A stretch of 64,000 nt of DNA from CAWBFD01 sp963788115 (GCA_963788115.1 CAWBFD010000002.1:186001-250000), one strand, 5' to 3'; shown: positions 43,533 to 52,767, numbered from the stretch's first letter. Numbers and translations: made by a program. Notes: generated by a model not told the origin, from the letters alone.

Positions 43533-46492
43533 CTGCGCACGGAACGACGCACGGAAGAGGGCACGGAGAAAGGGAGCGAGGAGAGATGAGGTCAAACGGG
43601 GCGACAACACGGAGGCACTCGCTCGCGGCCACGATGACGCTGCTGTCGGTGACCGCGCTCGCGGCCGGCGCCTTGGCGGCGCTGCCCGCAGTCGCGTCCG
43701 CCCAGGAGTTCGGGATCGACTCGTTCAGCACGGACGCATCGAGCTCGCAGGCCGGCGCCCACGCCGACGTCTCGACCACGCTCACGCTGAACACCGACGA
43801 GGTCGGAAACCCCATCGATCAGCTGAGGAACGTCCGGGCGGAGCTGCCCCCGGGCCTGGTCGGGAATCCGGAGAACGTTCCGGCGTGCTCGAACCGCGAC
43901 TTCGAGATCTTCAACTGCTCCGCCCCAAGTCAGGTGGGGACCTTGGGGGTCTCGATCGTGGTCTGCGAGGGCAAGGCGACCACCATGGCGCAACCCGCCG
44001 CCGCGGGAGCCACAGAGATCTTCGTCGATAACACGGACGGGTTCTGTGCCGACGATCAGAACAATACGATCACCATCGGCACCGGCCCCACGGCGGAGAC
44101 GGCGCATATCGCGTTCTTCCCGTCCATCGAGGGCCGGCTGCAGCTGGCCGAGCCACTCGCCAGCGCCCACGCCGCTGGAGAGGACGTCGTTCACATGGGG
44201 GTGCCGCTCTCGGCTCCGATCCCGCTGTTCAACCTCGAGCCCACGCCCGGGCACGTCGCGACCCTGGGCGCCTCCCTGCTCATCGCCACCATCATCGTCC
44301 AGGTCGATGTCGGACCCGATGGGAGCCTGGTTGCGACGATCAGCGACGCGTCGACGTTCCTTCCTCTCGCGGGAACCAAGCTGACCCTCTGGGGAGTTCC
44401 CTCGGATCCGAGCCACGACCCGTTCCGCTGCAACCAGATCGCTCAGGAGTGCGGCGTGCCGGGGGCACCCGATCCTGCGCCGTTCATGACGAACCCAACC
44501 GATTGCTCCGGTCCTCCCCTGCAGACGACCATAAGCATCTCCTCGTTCCAGGACCCTGGGACGTTCGCCACGGCGACGACGAGCCAGCCCGCTCCCACCG
44601 GCTGCAACGCGCTCCAGTTCGACCCCTCGATCTCGTTCAGTCCGAGCGTGAGCGCCGCCGACAGCCCGGGCGGGTTCAGCTTCAACCTGCACGTGCCTCA
44701 GGATGAGGAGCCCTACTCGCTGGCGACCCCGGCGCTCCGGACGGCGGCGGTGACGCTGCCCGAGGGAGTCTCGGTCAACCCGTCGGCCGCCGACGGCCTG
44801 GCGACCTGCACGGAGGCGCAGATCGGGCTCGGCACCGACAGCGAGCCGACCTGCCCGAACGCCTCGAAGATCGGCACCGCCGAGATCGTCACGCCCCTCC
44901 TCGACGACCCCCTCGAGGGCTCGATCTACCTGGCGACGCCGAACGACAACCCGTTCGACTCCCTGCTGGCGGTCTACGTGGTCGCCGAGGGCAGCAATGT
45001 GCTGATCAAGCTGGCGGGGCAGATCGAGGCCGACCCCGACACCGGGCAGCTCGTGACGACGTTCGATGACAATCCGCAGGTTCCGTTCTCGGACCTGACG
45101 CTGAGCTTCTTCGGGGGGCCGCGTGGGGCGCTCGCAACGCCCCAGACGTGCGGCACGTTCGAGACGACCGCCGAGCTGACTCCGTGGTCGGCCCCCGACT
45201 CGGGCGCGCCCGCGACCGCGTCGACCAGCTTCGACATCACGTCGGGCCCGAACGGTGCCCCGTGCGCGACAAGCCTCGACGAGCGGCCGTTCGACCCGGG
45301 CTTCGTCGCCGGCACGATCGATCCGGTCGCCGGGGCGTTCACCCCGTTCACGCTCAGGGTCAATCGCCCTGACGGGCACCAGGAGCTGTCCACGATCGAG
45401 GCGACCCTGCCACCCGGAGTCACCGCGAGGCTCGCGGGCATCACCCCCTGCCCAGAGGCGCAGGCAAACGCCGGCACCTGCCCCGGTCTGAGCCAAGTGG
45501 GCACGGCCATCATCGGGGCGGGCGCCGGTTCCAACCCCTTCCATCTGACCGGCACGGTCTATCTCACCGGCCCCTACGGCGGCGCGCCGCTTGGGTTGTC
45601 GATCGTCACAAGGGCGATCGCCGGGCCGTTCGACCTCGGCACCGTCGTGGTGCGCGCCGGGATCTTCGTCGACCCGACCGACGCCCATCTGACCGTCGTC
45701 AGCGACCCGTTGCCCTCGATCCTGCAGGGGATCCCGCTCCGGCTGCGATCGGTGCGGGTCACCATGGATCGCAACCAGTTCACCCTGAACCCGACCAACT
45801 GCTCGGAGATGTCCGTCAGCGGCGTGATCGGCGGTTCGGGCGGCACCAGCGCCGAGGTCTCAAACCGCTTCCAGGTCGGCGACTGCAGCGCGCTTGGCTT
45901 CCAGCCGACGATGACCCAGAACTTGCTCGGGCCGAAGTCGGCAACCCGGCGCGGGAACAACCCCGGCCTGGACGTGACACTGCGGGCGCGGGACGGCGAT
46001 GCCAACCAGAAGCGCGTCCGGGTGATCCTGCCGAAGTCGATCACCCTCGACGCGGGGAGCGTTGGCACCTTCTGCACGCCGGAGCAGCTCGCTGCTGACG
46101 CGTGTCCGCCGGAGACCCAGTACGGCACCGGCACCGCCTCGACGCCGGTGCTCGACGAGCCCCTCGGGGGCCCGGCCTACCTGGTGTCGAGACCTGGAGC
46201 GGTGTTCCCGGACCTGGTCGTGGTGCTCGAGGGGCAGATTCGAATCGAGCTGCGCGGCGCAACCGCGATCACCCCGGCGAACCGCGTGCAGACGACGTTC
46301 GCGGCACCCGACGTCCCGATCAGCGTCTTCACGCTGAGGCTCGACGGCGGCGCGGGCGGCCTGCTCTTCAATGCGCTCGATCTGTGCTCGAAGCGGGCCC
46401 GCCCCAACAACTCCAACGTCGTCATGACCGCCCAGAACGGCAAGTCGGTGACCGTGAAGCCGAAGGTCAAGCTCGGCGGCCGGTGTAACTAA
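43529..46492 (+). CDS. Large secreted protein with four Cys-rich modules
   Basis: 987 residues from ATG 43529, which overlaps the previous stop (ATGA) and follows GAGGAG. A second ATG at 43586 also has a ribosome site and would give a shorter n-region. Signal peptide ends near ALPAVASAQE. Four modules share LPxGV...C...CPxxSxxGT: about 105-145 (LPPGLVGNPENVPACSNRDF), 405-450 (LPEGVSVNPSAADGLATC), 640-690 (LPPGVTARLAGITPCPEAQ) and 835-880 (FCTPEQLAADACPPETQYGT). No known family recognised. Probably a surface or matrix protein; this is inference. Confidence 0.8.
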   Translation: MTAHGTTHGRGHGERERGEMRSNGATTRRHSLAATMTLLSVTALAAGALAALPAVASAQEFGIDSFSTDASSSQAGAHADVSTTLTLNTDEVGNPIDQLRNVRAELPPGLVGNPENVPACSNRDFEIFNCSAPSQVGTLGVSIVVCEGKATTMAQPAAAGATEIFVDNTDGFCADDQNNTITIGTGPTAETAHIAFFPSIEGRLQLAEPLASAHAAGEDVVHMGVPLSAPIPLFNLEPTPGHVATLGASLLIATIIVQVDVGPDGSLVATISDASTFLPLAGTKLTLWGVPSDPSHDPFRCNQIAQECGVPGAPDPAPFMTNPTDCSGPPLQTTISISSFQDPGTFATATTSQPAPTGCNALQFDPSISFSPSVSAADSPGGFSFNLHVPQDEEPYSLATPALRTAAVTLPEGVSVNPSAADGLATCTEAQIGLGTDSEPTCPNASKIGTAEIVTPLLDDPLEGSIYLATPNDNPFDSLLAVYVVAEGSNVLIKLAGQIEADPDTGQLVTTFDDNPQVPFSDLTLSFFGGPRGALATPQTCGTFETTAELTPWSAPDSGAPATASTSFDITSGPNGAPCATSLDERPFDPGFVAGTIDPVAGAFTPFTLRVNRPDGHQELSTIEATLPPGVTARLAGITPCPEAQANAGTCPGLSQVGTAIIGAGAGSNPFHLTGTVYLTGPYGGAPLGLSIVTRAIAGPFDLGTVVVRAGIFVDPTDAHLTVVSDPLPSILQGIPLRLRSVRVTMDRNQFTLNPTNCSEMSVSGVIGGSGGTSAEVSNRFQVGDCSALGFQPTMTQNLLGPKSATRRGNNPGLDVTLRARDGDANQKRVRVILPKSITLDAGSVGTFCTPEQLAADACPPETQYGTGTASTPVLDEPLGGPAYLVSRPGAVFPDLVVVLEGQIRIELRGATAITPANRVQTTFAAPDVPISVFTLRLDGGAGGLLFNALDLCSKRARPNNSNVVMTAQNGKSVTVKPKVKLGGRCN

Positions 46493-46527
46493 GGGTCACC
46501 GCCGGACTTCGAGCCTGCATCGCGGTC

Positions 46528-46544
46528 GCCGCGCTCTGCGCGGC
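46528..46544 (+). terminator. Short hairpin downstream of the 987-residue gene
   Basis: Perfect 7-bp stem in GCCGCGCTCTGCGCGGC, 36 bases after the stop and about 23 bases before the glycyl-tRNA synthetase -10 box. Weak terminator candidate. Confidence 0.3.
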
Positions 46545-46567
46545 CGCGCCCGCGCCCGCCGCGCCCA

Positions 46568-46573
46568 TATATT
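46568..46573 (+). promoter_or_regulatory. Leaderless-type -10 box of glyQS
   Basis: TATATT within CATATATTCA ends eight bases before the ATG at 46582, exactly as at the parA-like gene. No ribosome site lies between, so translation is probably leaderless. Confidence 0.6.
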
Positions 46574-46581
46574 CAGTCGCC

Positions 46582-47970
46582 ATGACCGAGGCGGCGACCG
46601 CCCCCACCCCCCATCCCGAGCCAGAGGTCACCCTGGACGAGATCGTCGCCCTCTGCAAGCGACGCGGATTCATCTTCCCGTCGTCGGAGATCTACGGCGG
46701 GCTCGGCTCGACCTACGACTACGGCCATTACGGCGTCCTGCTCAAGAACAACGTCAAGAACGAGTGGTGGCGGGCCATGCTCCAGGACCGCGACGACATC
46801 GTCGCCCTCGACTCGGCGATCCTCCAGCACCCGCGCGTATGGGAGGCGAGCGGCCACCTCGCCGGCTTCACCGATCCGCTCGTCGACTGCCGCGCCTGCA
46901 AGCAGCGCTTCCGCGCCGACAAGCTCGAGGACGAGTCGTGTCCCCGCAAGCCGTCGAAGCGCCCCGGAGAGGGCCCTGAGTGCGACCTCACCGACGCCCG
47001 CCAGTTCAACCTGATGTTCGAGACGCACGTGGGGCCGGTCAAGGACTCGGCCTCGGTCGCGTACCTGCGCCCCGAGACCGCGCAGGGGATCTTCATCAAC
47101 TTCAAGAACGTGCTCCAGTTCTCGCGCAAGAAGCCGCCGTTCGGCATCGCCCAGATCGGCAAGTCATTCCGCAACGAGATCACCACCGGCAACTTCATCT
47201 TTCGCACCCGGGAGTTCGAGCAGATGGAGATGGAGTACTTCGTGCCGCCCGGAGAGGCCGAGATGTGGCACGAGCGCTGGATGGAGGAGCGGATGCGCTG
47301 GTACACGGATCTCGGCGTCCGTTCGGATCACCTGATCCTTCGGGCGCACGGGCCCGACGAGCTCTCGCACTATTCGTCGGCGACCTCTGACATCGAGTAC
47401 CTGTTTCCGATGGGCTTCGCGGAGCTGGAGGGGATCGCCAACCGCGGCGACTTCGACCTCACCCAGCACGCGAAGTTCTCGGGCGAGAAGCTCGAGTACT
47501 TCGACCAGGCGACGGGGGAGTCATACGTGCCGCACGTGATCGAGCCTGCCGCCGGCGTCGACCGGGCCGCGCTCGCGTTCATTGTCGACGCGTACCACAC
47601 CGACGAGGTCGAGGGCCGCCGGCGCACGGTTCTCCGCCTGCATCCGCGCCTCGCCCCGGTGAAGGTCGCGGTGCTCCCGCTGGTGTCGAAGGCGGGGATG
47701 CCGGAGAAGGCGCGGGAGATCTTCGACCAGGTGCGCCACCGGGTCCCCGCCGAGTTCGACGAGGGCGGCTCGATCGGGCGCCGCTACCGACGTCAGGACG
47801 AGATCGGAACCCCGTGGGGGATCACCGTGGACGGCCAGACGATGGAGGACGACACCGTCACCCTGCGCGACCGCGACTCGCTCGAGCAGACCCGAGTGCC
47901 GGCGGAGGGCCTTGCCGAAGAGCTGGCGGGCCGGCTCGACCAACCGTGGCGGACCCCGAAGCTCGGCTAA
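46582..47970 (+). CDS. glyQS: Glycyl-tRNA synthetase (single-chain, homodimeric type)
   Basis: Charges tRNA-Gly. 462 residues, normal for the bacterial homodimeric class II enzyme. Motif 1 region FPSSEIYGGLGSTYDYGHYG, glycine and ATP motif 2 IGKSFRNEITTGNFIFRTREFEQMEMEYF, and motif 3 area GVDRAALAFI are present. CRACKQRF...CDLTDARQFNLMF is the usual insertion. The C-terminal anticodon domain starts near PRLAPVKVAVLPL. Stands alone on the plus strand with a leaderless-type promoter. Confidence 0.96.
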   Translation: MTEAATAPTPHPEPEVTLDEIVALCKRRGFIFPSSEIYGGLGSTYDYGHYGVLLKNNVKNEWWRAMLQDRDDIVALDSAILQHPRVWEASGHLAGFTDPLVDCRACKQRFRADKLEDESCPRKPSKRPGEGPECDLTDARQFNLMFETHVGPVKDSASVAYLRPETAQGIFINFKNVLQFSRKKPPFGIAQIGKSFRNEITTGNFIFRTREFEQMEMEYFVPPGEAEMWHERWMEERMRWYTDLGVRSDHLILRAHGPDELSHYSSATSDIEYLFPMGFAELEGIANRGDFDLTQHAKFSGEKLEYFDQATGESYVPHVIEPAAGVDRAALAFIVDAYHTDEVEGRRRTVLRLHPRLAPVKVAVLPLVSKAGMPEKAREIFDQVRHRVPAEFDEGGSIGRRYRRQDEIGTPWGITVDGQTMEDDTVTLRDRDSLEQTRVPAEGLAEELAGRLDQPWRTPKLG

Positions 47971-47984
47971 GGCGGGGCCGCCGA

Positions 47985-48004
47985 AGTGTGACGTCGGTCA
48001 CACT
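47985..48004. promoter_or_regulatory. CRP-type palindrome upstream of the diiron-SCP2 gene
   Basis: AGTGTGAC GTCG GTCACACT is a perfect 20-bp inverted repeat and contains TGTGA-N6-TCACA (47987-48002), the consensus of CRP/GlxR-family sites. A possible TATGAT -10 box lies at 48032-48037, placing the palindrome about 50 bases before the start point, suitable for activation. Confidence 0.6.
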
Positions 48005-48075
48005 GCCGGCGCATTTGGAGACGTCGGCGATTATGATCTGCCTGGGATCGAATTGACCAGAAGGAGAACGAGGGG

Positions 48076-49380
48076 ATGAGCGTCGCACAGGTGGATGGAG
48101 TGAACCGGCCCTCGTTCGCGGACCAGATCTCCTACCAGGACCTCTATCGCCGCTGGGAGCAGGGCAACTGGAGCGCCTACGACCTCGACCTCTCCAACGA
48201 CCGGGAGGGCTGGGAGGCGCTGTCGGAGATCCAGCGGAAGTCGGCCCTGTGGATCTACTCGATGTTCTTCTACGGGGAGGACTCGGTCACCGACAACCTC
48301 TCCCCCTACATCGACGCGGCTCCCAAGGAGGAGCAGAAGTACTTCCTCGCCACCCAGCAGGTCGACGAGGCGCGCCACGCGGTCTTCTTCCATCGCTTCT
48401 TCAAGGAGGTGATCGGCGCCGGCGACTCGGTTGCCTCCACCCTCGCCTATACCCAGCCTCAGCTCGGATGGGGTTACCGCGGCGTGTTCGGCCGCCTCGA
48501 CCGGATGGCGGATGAGCTGCGCCGGGATCGCTCGCTGCCGAGGTTCGCCCAGGCGATCGCCCTCTACCACATGGTGGTCGAGGCGACGCTCGCCCAGCCC
48601 GGCCAGCACTACATCGAGGACTACTTCACCAAGGCCGGAACGATGCCCGGGTTCAGCGAGGGCATGCACAACGTCTCCCGCGATGAGCAGCGGCACATCG
48701 GCTTCGGCGTGAAGACGCTGGCGGAGGCGTTCCGCGAGTCGGAGGAGTGCAAGCAGGCGGTGGCCGAGCTGATGCGCGAGGTCATGCCGTACTCGCTCGC
48801 GGTCTTCAACCCGCCGAACTGGGACCGCGAGTACACGCGCTGCTACGGGTTCGAGCTGGAGGACATCTTCGCCTTCGGGATGCGCTCGGTGAAGACCAAG
48901 TGGCGCGCCGCCGGATACCCGCTCGAGGAGATGCCGCCGGGGGTCTTCCCGGTCGATCACTCCCTCCCCGAGGAGGAGGTGGCCACGCGCCAGATCAAGC
49001 TGCTCCAGGCCGGCGTCCTGGGCGAGCCGAACGGCCGGCCCCAGTCCTCGCCCGAGATCCAGAGGATCTACTTCGACGTGGTCGCCCGCTCCGCCCGTAC
49101 GGACGCCGCCGACGGGCGGCCGTTCACGATCCAGTGGCGATTCGCCGACGCCGATCCGTGGCACCTGCGCATCGACAACGGCGCGAGCGAGGCGAAGCCG
49201 GGCGAGGCGGGCGTGCCCGACGTCACCCTGGAGACGACCTGGGCCGACTGGATCGAGATCTCCATGCGCGGCGTCGATCCCCGCCGGGCTGTGCTCCAGC
49301 GCAGGTTGCGGCCGCGCGGATCGCTGCGGGCGCTGTGGCGCATGCAGCGGATCTTCCCGGGCCGCCCGCGGATCAGCTGA
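48076..49380 (+). CDS. R2-like diiron oxidase fused to an SCP2 lipid-binding domain
   Basis: 434 residues. The ferritin-like N-terminal domain resembles ribonucleotide reductase R2 and R2-like ligand-binding oxidases. Diiron ligands fit E68 (YGEDS), E98 and H101 (DEARH), E169 (VVEA), E204 and H207 (DEQRH). The C-terminal ~100 residues (QWRFADADPWHLRIDNG... VPDVTLETTWADWIEISMRGVDPRRAVLQ) have the SCP2 sterol-carrier pattern. No R1 subunit is nearby, so classical nucleotide reduction is unlikely; oxidation of a lipid-like ligand is a reasonable inference. AAGGAGAA precedes the ATG, and a CRP-type site lies upstream. Its 3' end overlaps the convergent GMC gene by eight bases. Confidence 0.8.
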   Translation: MSVAQVDGVNRPSFADQISYQDLYRRWEQGNWSAYDLDLSNDREGWEALSEIQRKSALWIYSMFFYGEDSVTDNLSPYIDAAPKEEQKYFLATQQVDEARHAVFFHRFFKEVIGAGDSVASTLAYTQPQLGWGYRGVFGRLDRMADELRRDRSLPRFAQAIALYHMVVEATLAQPGQHYIEDYFTKAGTMPGFSEGMHNVSRDEQRHIGFGVKTLAEAFRESEECKQAVAELMREVMPYSLAVFNPPNWDREYTRCYGFELEDIFAFGMRSVKTKWRAAGYPLEEMPPGVFPVDHSLPEEEVATRQIKLLQAGVLGEPNGRPQSSPEIQRIYFDVVARSARTDAADGRPFTIQWRFADADPWHLRIDNGASEAKPGEAGVPDVTLETTWADWIEISMRGVDPRRAVLQRRLRPRGSLRALWRMQRIFPGRPRIS

Positions 49381-50968
49381 GATCCGGCGCCGGACGGCCC
49401 AGGATCAGGTCGGCCGCCTGCTCGGCGATCATGATCGTGGGCGCGTTCGTGTTGCCGCCTGGGATCAGCGGCATGATCGATGCGTCCACGACGCGGAGGC
49501 CATTGACCCCCCGGACTCTCAGCGTGGGATCGACCACAGCCTGGTCGTCGGTGCCCATTCGGCAGGTTCCCGTCGGGTGGTAGAGGAGCTCGGCCCGGCG
49601 GCGCACGTCGGCCTCGAGCTCATCCTCGCCATCGACGGACGAACCCGGGAAGATCTCGCGGCCGGCGGCCTCGGCCAGCGGGCCCGTGCCGGCGATCTCC
49701 CGCGCCAGCTTCATGCCGGCGACCAGCGCGGCCACGTCATCCGGCTCGGTCAGGTGGTTGCCGCGGATCGCTGGCTTCGCGAGTGGGTCGGGCGAGCGAA
49801 GCCGGATCGTGCCGCGGCTGCGCGGGCTGATCAGCACCGGGGCAAGGGTGAACGCGTGATCGTCGCGCTGGTCGAAGCCGTTGTCGTTGAAGTAGGCAGG
49901 GCCGCAGTGGAACTCCAGGTCGGCCGCCGGCAGCCCCGGGCGGCTTCGCACGAACGCGAGGGCTTCGGCGACGCTGGAGGTGAGCGGGCCGGTGCGGCGC
50001 AGGATGAACTCGAGCAGCGCCTTGGGCCGCTCCGCGTCGGCGAGGCTCTCCGGGAGGCGCGATTCCCAGATGCAGACGCAATATGGATGGTCCTGGAGGT
50101 TGGAGCCGACTCCGGGAAGGTCCTCCACGACCTCGATCCCCAGCTCGCTCAGGTGCCCCGCCGGGCCGTAGCCGGAGAGCATCAGGAGCTGGGGTGAGCC
50201 GATGCTCCCGGCCGCGAGAAGAGTCTCGCGCGTGGCCCGAGCCACCTGGGTACGCCCGCGACGGTCGCGGTAGCGCACGCCGGTGACCGCCCCGCCGCTC
50301 GACTCCAGCCCCAGCGCGTGCGCCCGCGCGGTCACGGTCAGGTTGCGGCGTCTCATCGCCGGCCGGAGGTAGGCGTCGGCGGCGCTCCAGCGCCGGCCGC
50401 GGCGCTGGAAGACCTGGACCGGGGACACGCCGTCCTGCTCGGGCGTGTTGTAGTCGGGGTTGAAGGGGATCCCCGCCTCCTGCGCCGACTCGATGATCCG
50501 TCGGGTCAGCGGCCTCGGGGAGCGGAGCCGCTCGACCCGCACCGGGCCGCCCGCACCGTGCAGCTCCGAGGCTCCGAGGAAGCTGTCCTCGGAGCGCTTG
50601 AAGTAGGGGAGGACATCGGTCCACCCCCACCCCTCACAGCCCGCGTTCCGCCAGGCGTCGTAGTCCAGAGGGCGCCCGCGCGTGTACAGCATCCCGTTCA
50701 TCGAGCTGGAGCCCCCTAGCGACTTGCCGCGGGGGATGTAGAGGGAGCGATCGAAGCACCCCGGCTCGGGCTCGGTGGCGAAGTCCCAGTCGAGGCGCGT
50801 GCGAAATTGCTTCGCGAACGCCGCCGGGATCCTCACGTTGGGGTGACGGTCGCTCCCTCCGGCCTCGAGCAGCAGCACGGTGGTGCCCGGGTCCTCGCTG
50901 AGCCGGTTTGCGAGCACGCACCCGGCCGTGCCGGCGCCGACGATCACGAAGTCGAAGTCCGCGGCCAA
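49373..50968 (-). CDS. GMC-family oxidoreductase (choline dehydrogenase-like)
   Basis: 531 residues, full length for GMC flavoenzymes. FAD-binding DFVIVGAGTAGCVLANRLSE at the N terminus, GMC signature 1 region PRGKSLGGSSSMNGMLYTRG, signature 2 region GSIGSPQLLMLSGYGP, and the C-terminal catalytic His region YHPTGTCRMG followed by NTNAPTIMIAE. Oxidises a primary alcohol; substrate unknown. It starts at a TTG ten bases after the TetR stop, so TetR and GMC form an operon. Confidence 0.93.
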   Translation of the reverse strand: MAADFDFVIVGAGTAGCVLANRLSEDPGTTVLLLEAGGSDRHPNVRIPAAFAKQFRTRLDWDFATEPEPGCFDRSLYIPRGKSLGGSSSMNGMLYTRGRPLDYDAWRNAGCEGWGWTDVLPYFKRSEDSFLGASELHGAGGPVRVERLRSPRPLTRRIIESAQEAGIPFNPDYNTPEQDGVSPVQVFQRRGRRWSAADAYLRPAMRRRNLTVTARAHALGLESSGGAVTGVRYRDRRGRTQVARATRETLLAAGSIGSPQLLMLSGYGPAGHLSELGIEVVEDLPGVGSNLQDHPYCVCIWESRLPESLADAERPKALLEFILRRTGPLTSSVAEALAFVRSRPGLPAADLEFHCGPAYFNDNGFDQRDDHAFTLAPVLISPRSRGTIRLRSPDPLAKPAIRGNHLTEPDDVAALVAGMKLAREIAGTGPLAEAAGREIFPGSSVDGEDELEADVRRRAELLYHPTGTCRMGTDDQAVVDPTLRVRGVNGLRVVDASIMPLIPGGNTNAPTIMIAEQAADLILGRPAPDLS

Positions 50969-50978
50969 GGGGGACGCC

Positions 50979-51524
50979 TCAGTCGTTGGTCAGCAGGTAG
51001 CGGGCGACCTCGACGGCGGTGGCCAACGTGCGTTCGTGATTGCGGTCGGGATCGGTCACGATCTGAATCGCGACTCCGTCGCCGGCTGCAATCAGATAGG
51101 AGGCGACGGCGTCCGGCTGGAAGCGCAGCGAGAGCGCTCCCTCGCGTTCCTTTCCGCGCAGCAGCTCGGCCAGGTTCTGGCGGCTCCGCTCGTAGTGCGC
51201 CGCGAGCTCGCGCCGGATCTCCTCGTTCTGACGTCCGGCGGTGAACAGCTCGACGATCAGGCCGAACACGCCGGGCTCGCTCGCGATCATATCCTCGAAC
51301 CTCGCCAGCATCGCACCGACCACTTCGTCGACCGTCCTCGCCGGAGCGATGGCCCGGTCGAAGGCGTTGATCCGCAACTCGACGTCCCGTCGCAGGACCT
51401 CGATCAGGAGCCGCTCCTTCGTCCCGAAGTGGTAGTGGAGCAGCCCCCGGCTCACCCCGGCCCTCGTCGCGACGCGCTCGAACGTGGCTCCCGCGATCCC
51501 GCGCTCGGCGACGGCTTCGCGCAT
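50979..51524 (-). CDS. TetR-family regulator upstream of the GMC oxidoreductase
   Basis: 181 residues if the ATG at 51524 is used. TetR helix-turn-helix AGATFERVATRAGVSRGLLHYHFGTKERLL, then a helical ligand domain (FGLIVELFTAGRQNEEI). In-frame TetR-like residues (ERAERIVTA) continue upstream of this ATG with no ATG, GTG or TTG before the previous gene's stop at 51599. The true start is therefore uncertain and could be a rare codon. Likely regulates the linked GMC gene. Confidence 0.85.
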   Translation of the reverse strand: MREAVAERGIAGATFERVATRAGVSRGLLHYHFGTKERLLIEVLRRDVELRINAFDRAIAPARTVDEVVGAMLARFEDMIASEPGVFGLIVELFTAGRQNEEIRRELAAHYERSRQNLAELLRGKEREGALSLRFQPDAVASYLIAAGDGVAIQIVTDPDRNHERTLATAVEVARYLLTND

Positions 51525-51598
51525 CGCCGTTACGATGCGCTCCGCCCTCTCGCCGCCGAGCTCGCGGCGCCCCTTCGACTCCTTTGTGGAGCCGGCTT

Positions 51599-52042
51599 TT
51601 ACTCGGTCGCTTGTGGCTCCGGCGTCGCGGATGCCGTCGTCGACGTGTACTCGAACTCCTCCTCGGCCCCGAACAGCTTGTCGAGCACGGTCTTGCGCAG
51701 ATCGTCGCTCAGCACCAGCGCCAAGACCGCTCCTACCATGCCGACGAGCAGCAGCTTGCCCCACGGGAAGCCGCCGCGTGACTTGCCTCGGAGCTGATCG
51801 GAGGCGGTGCGAAGCGACTGGGCGGCTTGCTGAAGCTCCTTCTGGACCTTCTTGTCGTCGAGCAGGGCCTTCGCGGGGCCCTTGCCGTTCTGCATCCGCC
51901 CATAGGCCTTCCGCGCCGACTCGAACGCGTTGCGGATGTTCTCGCGCAGCTCCTGATCCTCGACCAGGCGCCGAACATAAGGGTTCTCGCTCGCCGACTT
52001 GCCGGCGTCCCGCAACTTCTGTGTCCTCGTGCTCTTCGCCAT
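51599..52042 (-). CDS. Small membrane protein of unknown function
   Basis: 147 residues. Basic N terminus with a long amphipathic stretch (PYVRRLVEDQELRENIRNAFESARKAYGR), one membrane segment about 95-112 (WGKLLLVGMVGAVLALVLS), and an acidic tail. The helical part is reminiscent of YtxH-type or actinobacterial membrane-stress proteins, but I cannot name a family. Followed at once by the TetR-GMC pair on the same strand. Confidence 0.65.
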   Translation of the reverse strand: MAKSTRTQKLRDAGKSASENPYVRRLVEDQELRENIRNAFESARKAYGRMQNGKGPAKALLDDKKVQKELQQAAQSLRTASDQLRGKSRGGFPWGKLLLVGMVGAVLALVLSDDLRKTVLDKLFGAEEEFEYTSTTASATPEPQATE

Positions 52043-52098
52043 AGCGCGTGCCTCTCTGCTCAGGTTCGTGTCGCGAGCAGGATATACCCGCGGAGGGG

Positions 52099-52767
52099 TC
52101 AGCGGGCGTGGCGCGCCAGGCGGGCTGCAAGAAGCGCAAGCAGCGCGCCTGCGCCGAGGGCAAGCCAGCCCCAGGGGGCGTCGGAACCGTCCGTGACAGC
52201 CACGGTCGAGGCGTGGGATTCCCGGTCGGCGCCAACCGGCTGCCGTTCGAAGGCGTCGTCGGGCGCGTTGATGGCCTTCCCCCCGGGCGGGAGTGCGGTG
52301 GCCGCCAGGGGATCGACGCCCTCGGTGATATCCGCATAAGCGGCGATCTCGGCCGAGGTGAGTTCCACCCAGCGGAACCCGGGCCTGGCGGCAGCTCCGC
52401 TCTGCTCGTCCCCGCTCCGCGGGTGGGTGACTCCGGTGCGAATGTAACCCGGCCCCGGGAGGAACGCGACCGGGAAGTCGTCGCGGAACGCCCGCGCCTC
52501 CGAGCGGACGGCGGGTGGTCCGAACTCGAGGTCCACGCTGTACCACCGGCCCGTGCGAGCCGGCGGCGCGCTGGCGCGAGCGAGATCGATCGCGGGGATC
52601 ATCAGCTCGAACGGCAGGGGTCCCGGTCCCCGGCCCACCTCGGTGCAGCGATCGGAGCCGCATACCGTGGCCGCGACCGGCATCACCTTCGCCGACGCGG
52701 CCGGTGGGGCCAGCGCGCCGAGCGCCAGCGTCGCCAAGAGGATCAAGGGGTAGGGCAGGCGATTCAT
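52099..52767 (-). CDS. Exported, membrane-tethered protein of unknown function
   Basis: 222 residues. Signal peptide about 4-26 (LPYPLILLATLALGALAPPAASA) and a C-terminal membrane helix (WGWLALGAGALLALLAARLA), so the middle is outside the membrane and tethered at both ends or released after cleavage. Two Cys near residue 36 and 41 (VCGSDRC) could pair. No family recognised. Downstream of the sigma/anti-sigma pair on the same strand, 45 bases away. Confidence 0.65.
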   Translation of the reverse strand: MNRLPYPLILLATLALGALAPPAASAKVMPVAATVCGSDRCTEVGRGPGPLPFELMIPAIDLARASAPPARTGRWYSVDLEFGPPAVRSEARAFRDDFPVAFLPGPGYIRTGVTHPRSGDEQSGAAARPGFRWVELTSAEIAAYADITEGVDPLAATALPPGGKAINAPDDAFERQPVGADRESHASTVAVTDGSDAPWGWLALGAGALLALLAARLARHAR

